Of a stretch of 5,999 bases of DNA, positions 5,360-5,999 are shown piece by piece. The position numbers and the translations under genes were made by a program. The notes under the pieces are model-generated. The model saw only the letters and a list, made by a program, of their open reading frames with translations. It made no database searches and was not told the DNA's origin. Each line of letters begins with the position of its first letter. Positions within the stretch are counted from its first letter, which is position 1. Origin of the DNA: Firmicutes bacterium UBA5499 (lineage in GTDB: Bacteria > Bacillota > DTU084); assembly GCA_002426275.1 (NCBI GenBank), contig DIPB01000066.1, forward strand, positions 1 to 5,999. The letters run 5' to 3'.

Positions 5360-5999
5360 AGCCCAAACGCGCACTGCACAGCGCATTGCGGCTGGCAGCC
5401 TTGCTGGCGGCTATTTTAGCGGTAGGTTTGGTGGTGAACATCGGACTATTTTCCTATGCGGTCGTTACTCTTTCAGATAAAGGAAGTGAGCCGCGGGTCT
5501 CCCCATACGCCGAGGCACTGGGGCATACCAACGGCGGCTACATGCTTCCTGAAGAAATAATGGATGCTCTCGCGGCAAACGACTATTGGGCCATGCTTAT
5601 TTCCGATGAAACGGGAAAGGTCGTATGGGCGTATGAAAAACCTGTAGAAGTAGCGGAGCAGTATACCCTTTCCGATGTGGCCGTTTTTTCCCGCTGGTAT
5701 CTTAACGATTATCCGGTCAAGGTATGGGGTGTGGAAGACGGCCTGTTTGTACTGGGCGCACCTAAGGATTCGGCCTGGAAATATCCGCTGGAAATGCCGG
5801 TTGCACAACTTTATTTCTGGCCCGTTTGGTTTGGGGTGGCTCTGGTGTGTAATTTTCTTGTAATTCTGACCGTATCCGTGCGGATGACGGGACGCTGGCA
5901 CAAAAACAGGGACGCGGCACGCGCCGAATGGATATCGGGAGTTTCTCACGATATCCGGACACCGCTTTCGGTGGTGCTCGGCTATGCCGCGAGCCTGGA
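5356..5999 (+). CDS. Sensor histidine kinase, N-terminal part (runs off the window)
   Basis: The membrane sensor partner of the preceding regulator; 214 codons are visible. Residues 1-12 are basic (KPKR), a first membrane helix spans about 13-38, an extracytoplasmic region of about 115 residues follows (40-153), and a second helix lies at about 156-176. Next comes a short charged linker and the HisKA H-box with SHDIRTPLS at 197-205, where His198 is the phosphorylation site. No HAMP domain is evident: the H-box follows the second helix by only about 20 residues. The extracellular region is larger than in the intramembrane-sensing BceS kinases, so this looks like a conventional VanS/NisK-type sensor that meets its ligand outside the membrane. 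ATG 5356 overlaps the regulator stop, with GGAGG at 5341-5345 upstream. The ATP-binding domain is beyond the window. Confidence 0.93.
   Translation, partial: MKPKRALHSALRLAALLAAILAVGLVVNIGLFSYAVVTLSDKGSEPRVSPYAEALGHTNGGYMLPEEIMDALAANDYWAMLISDETGKVVWAYEKPVEVAEQYTLSDVAVFSRWYLNDYPVKVWGVEDGLFVLGAPKDSAWKYPLEMPVAQLYFWPVWFGVALVCNFLVILTVSVRMTGRWHKNRDAARAEWISGVSHDIRTPLSVVLGYAASL

Noticed and set aside
4607..5386. Minus-strand 259-codon ORF
   Set aside because: Antisense to the whole response regulator, whose active-site residues are all present; rich in Arg, Gln and His as expected of a shadow frame.
5473..5949. Minus-strand 158-codon ORF
   Set aside because: Antisense to the histidine kinase sensor region and H-box; no ribosome site or motif.
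1..5999. tRNA, rRNA, CRISPR array, insertion sequence
   Set aside because: No cloverleaf, rRNA-like stretch, regularly spaced repeat-spacer array or intact transposase was seen on either strand. The repeats found are a single inverted repeat, one pair of decamers and the short phased operator array.

Overview
The window looks like chromosomal DNA from a Gram-positive bacterium of the Bacillota, most likely a clostridial lineage. This is inferred from the strong GGAGG-type ribosome binding sites, the GTG starts, and a peptide-antibiotic ABC transporter of the lantibiotic-immunity/bacitracin (LanFEG/BcrAB) type divergent from an OmpR-type two-component system. No genus can be named from the sequence alone.

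The left third (about 1-2000) is AT-rich. It holds two different alpha/beta-hydrolase genes pointing away from each other: a partial one on the minus strand (1-674) and a complete one on the plus strand (1225-1974). The roughly 550 bases between them contain no intact gene that can be named. They do hold gene-like open stretches on both strands without good starts, which look like decayed coding DNA, plus a terminator-like hairpin, a small ORF coupled to the first hydrolase, and a 10-bp direct repeat with a 21-codon upstream ORF in front of the second hydrolase. The second hydrolase is followed by a 48-base hairpin and then by a strong intrinsic terminator (2001-2083).

The right two thirds (about 2110-5999) are GC-rich and form one functional block. 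On the minus strand lies a tight three-gene operon: ATPase (4487-3585), first permease (3588-2839, ATGA overlap) and second permease (2835-2110, 3-base gap). Divergent from it on the plus strand are an OmpR-family response regulator (4646-5359) and its sensor histidine kinase (5356 to the window end, ATGA overlap, truncated). The 158-base divergent intergenic region carries an array of CTTACAT-like units repeated every 11 bp (4532-4575), next to a promoter with a perfect -10 box but no -35 box. This is the expected layout for control by the response regulator.

The simplest model is that the kinase senses a membrane-active peptide or cell-envelope stress, phosphorylates the regulator, and the regulator switches on the transporter (and perhaps its own operon) to remove the peptide from the membrane. 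No lantibiotic structural or modification gene lies in the window, so the block fits a stand-alone resistance/sensing module better than a biosynthetic cluster. The known families explain most of the window. The best leads are the phased repeat array, the Asp variant in the ATPase Q/E-loop, the double hairpin at the composition break, and the decayed DNA between the hydrolases.
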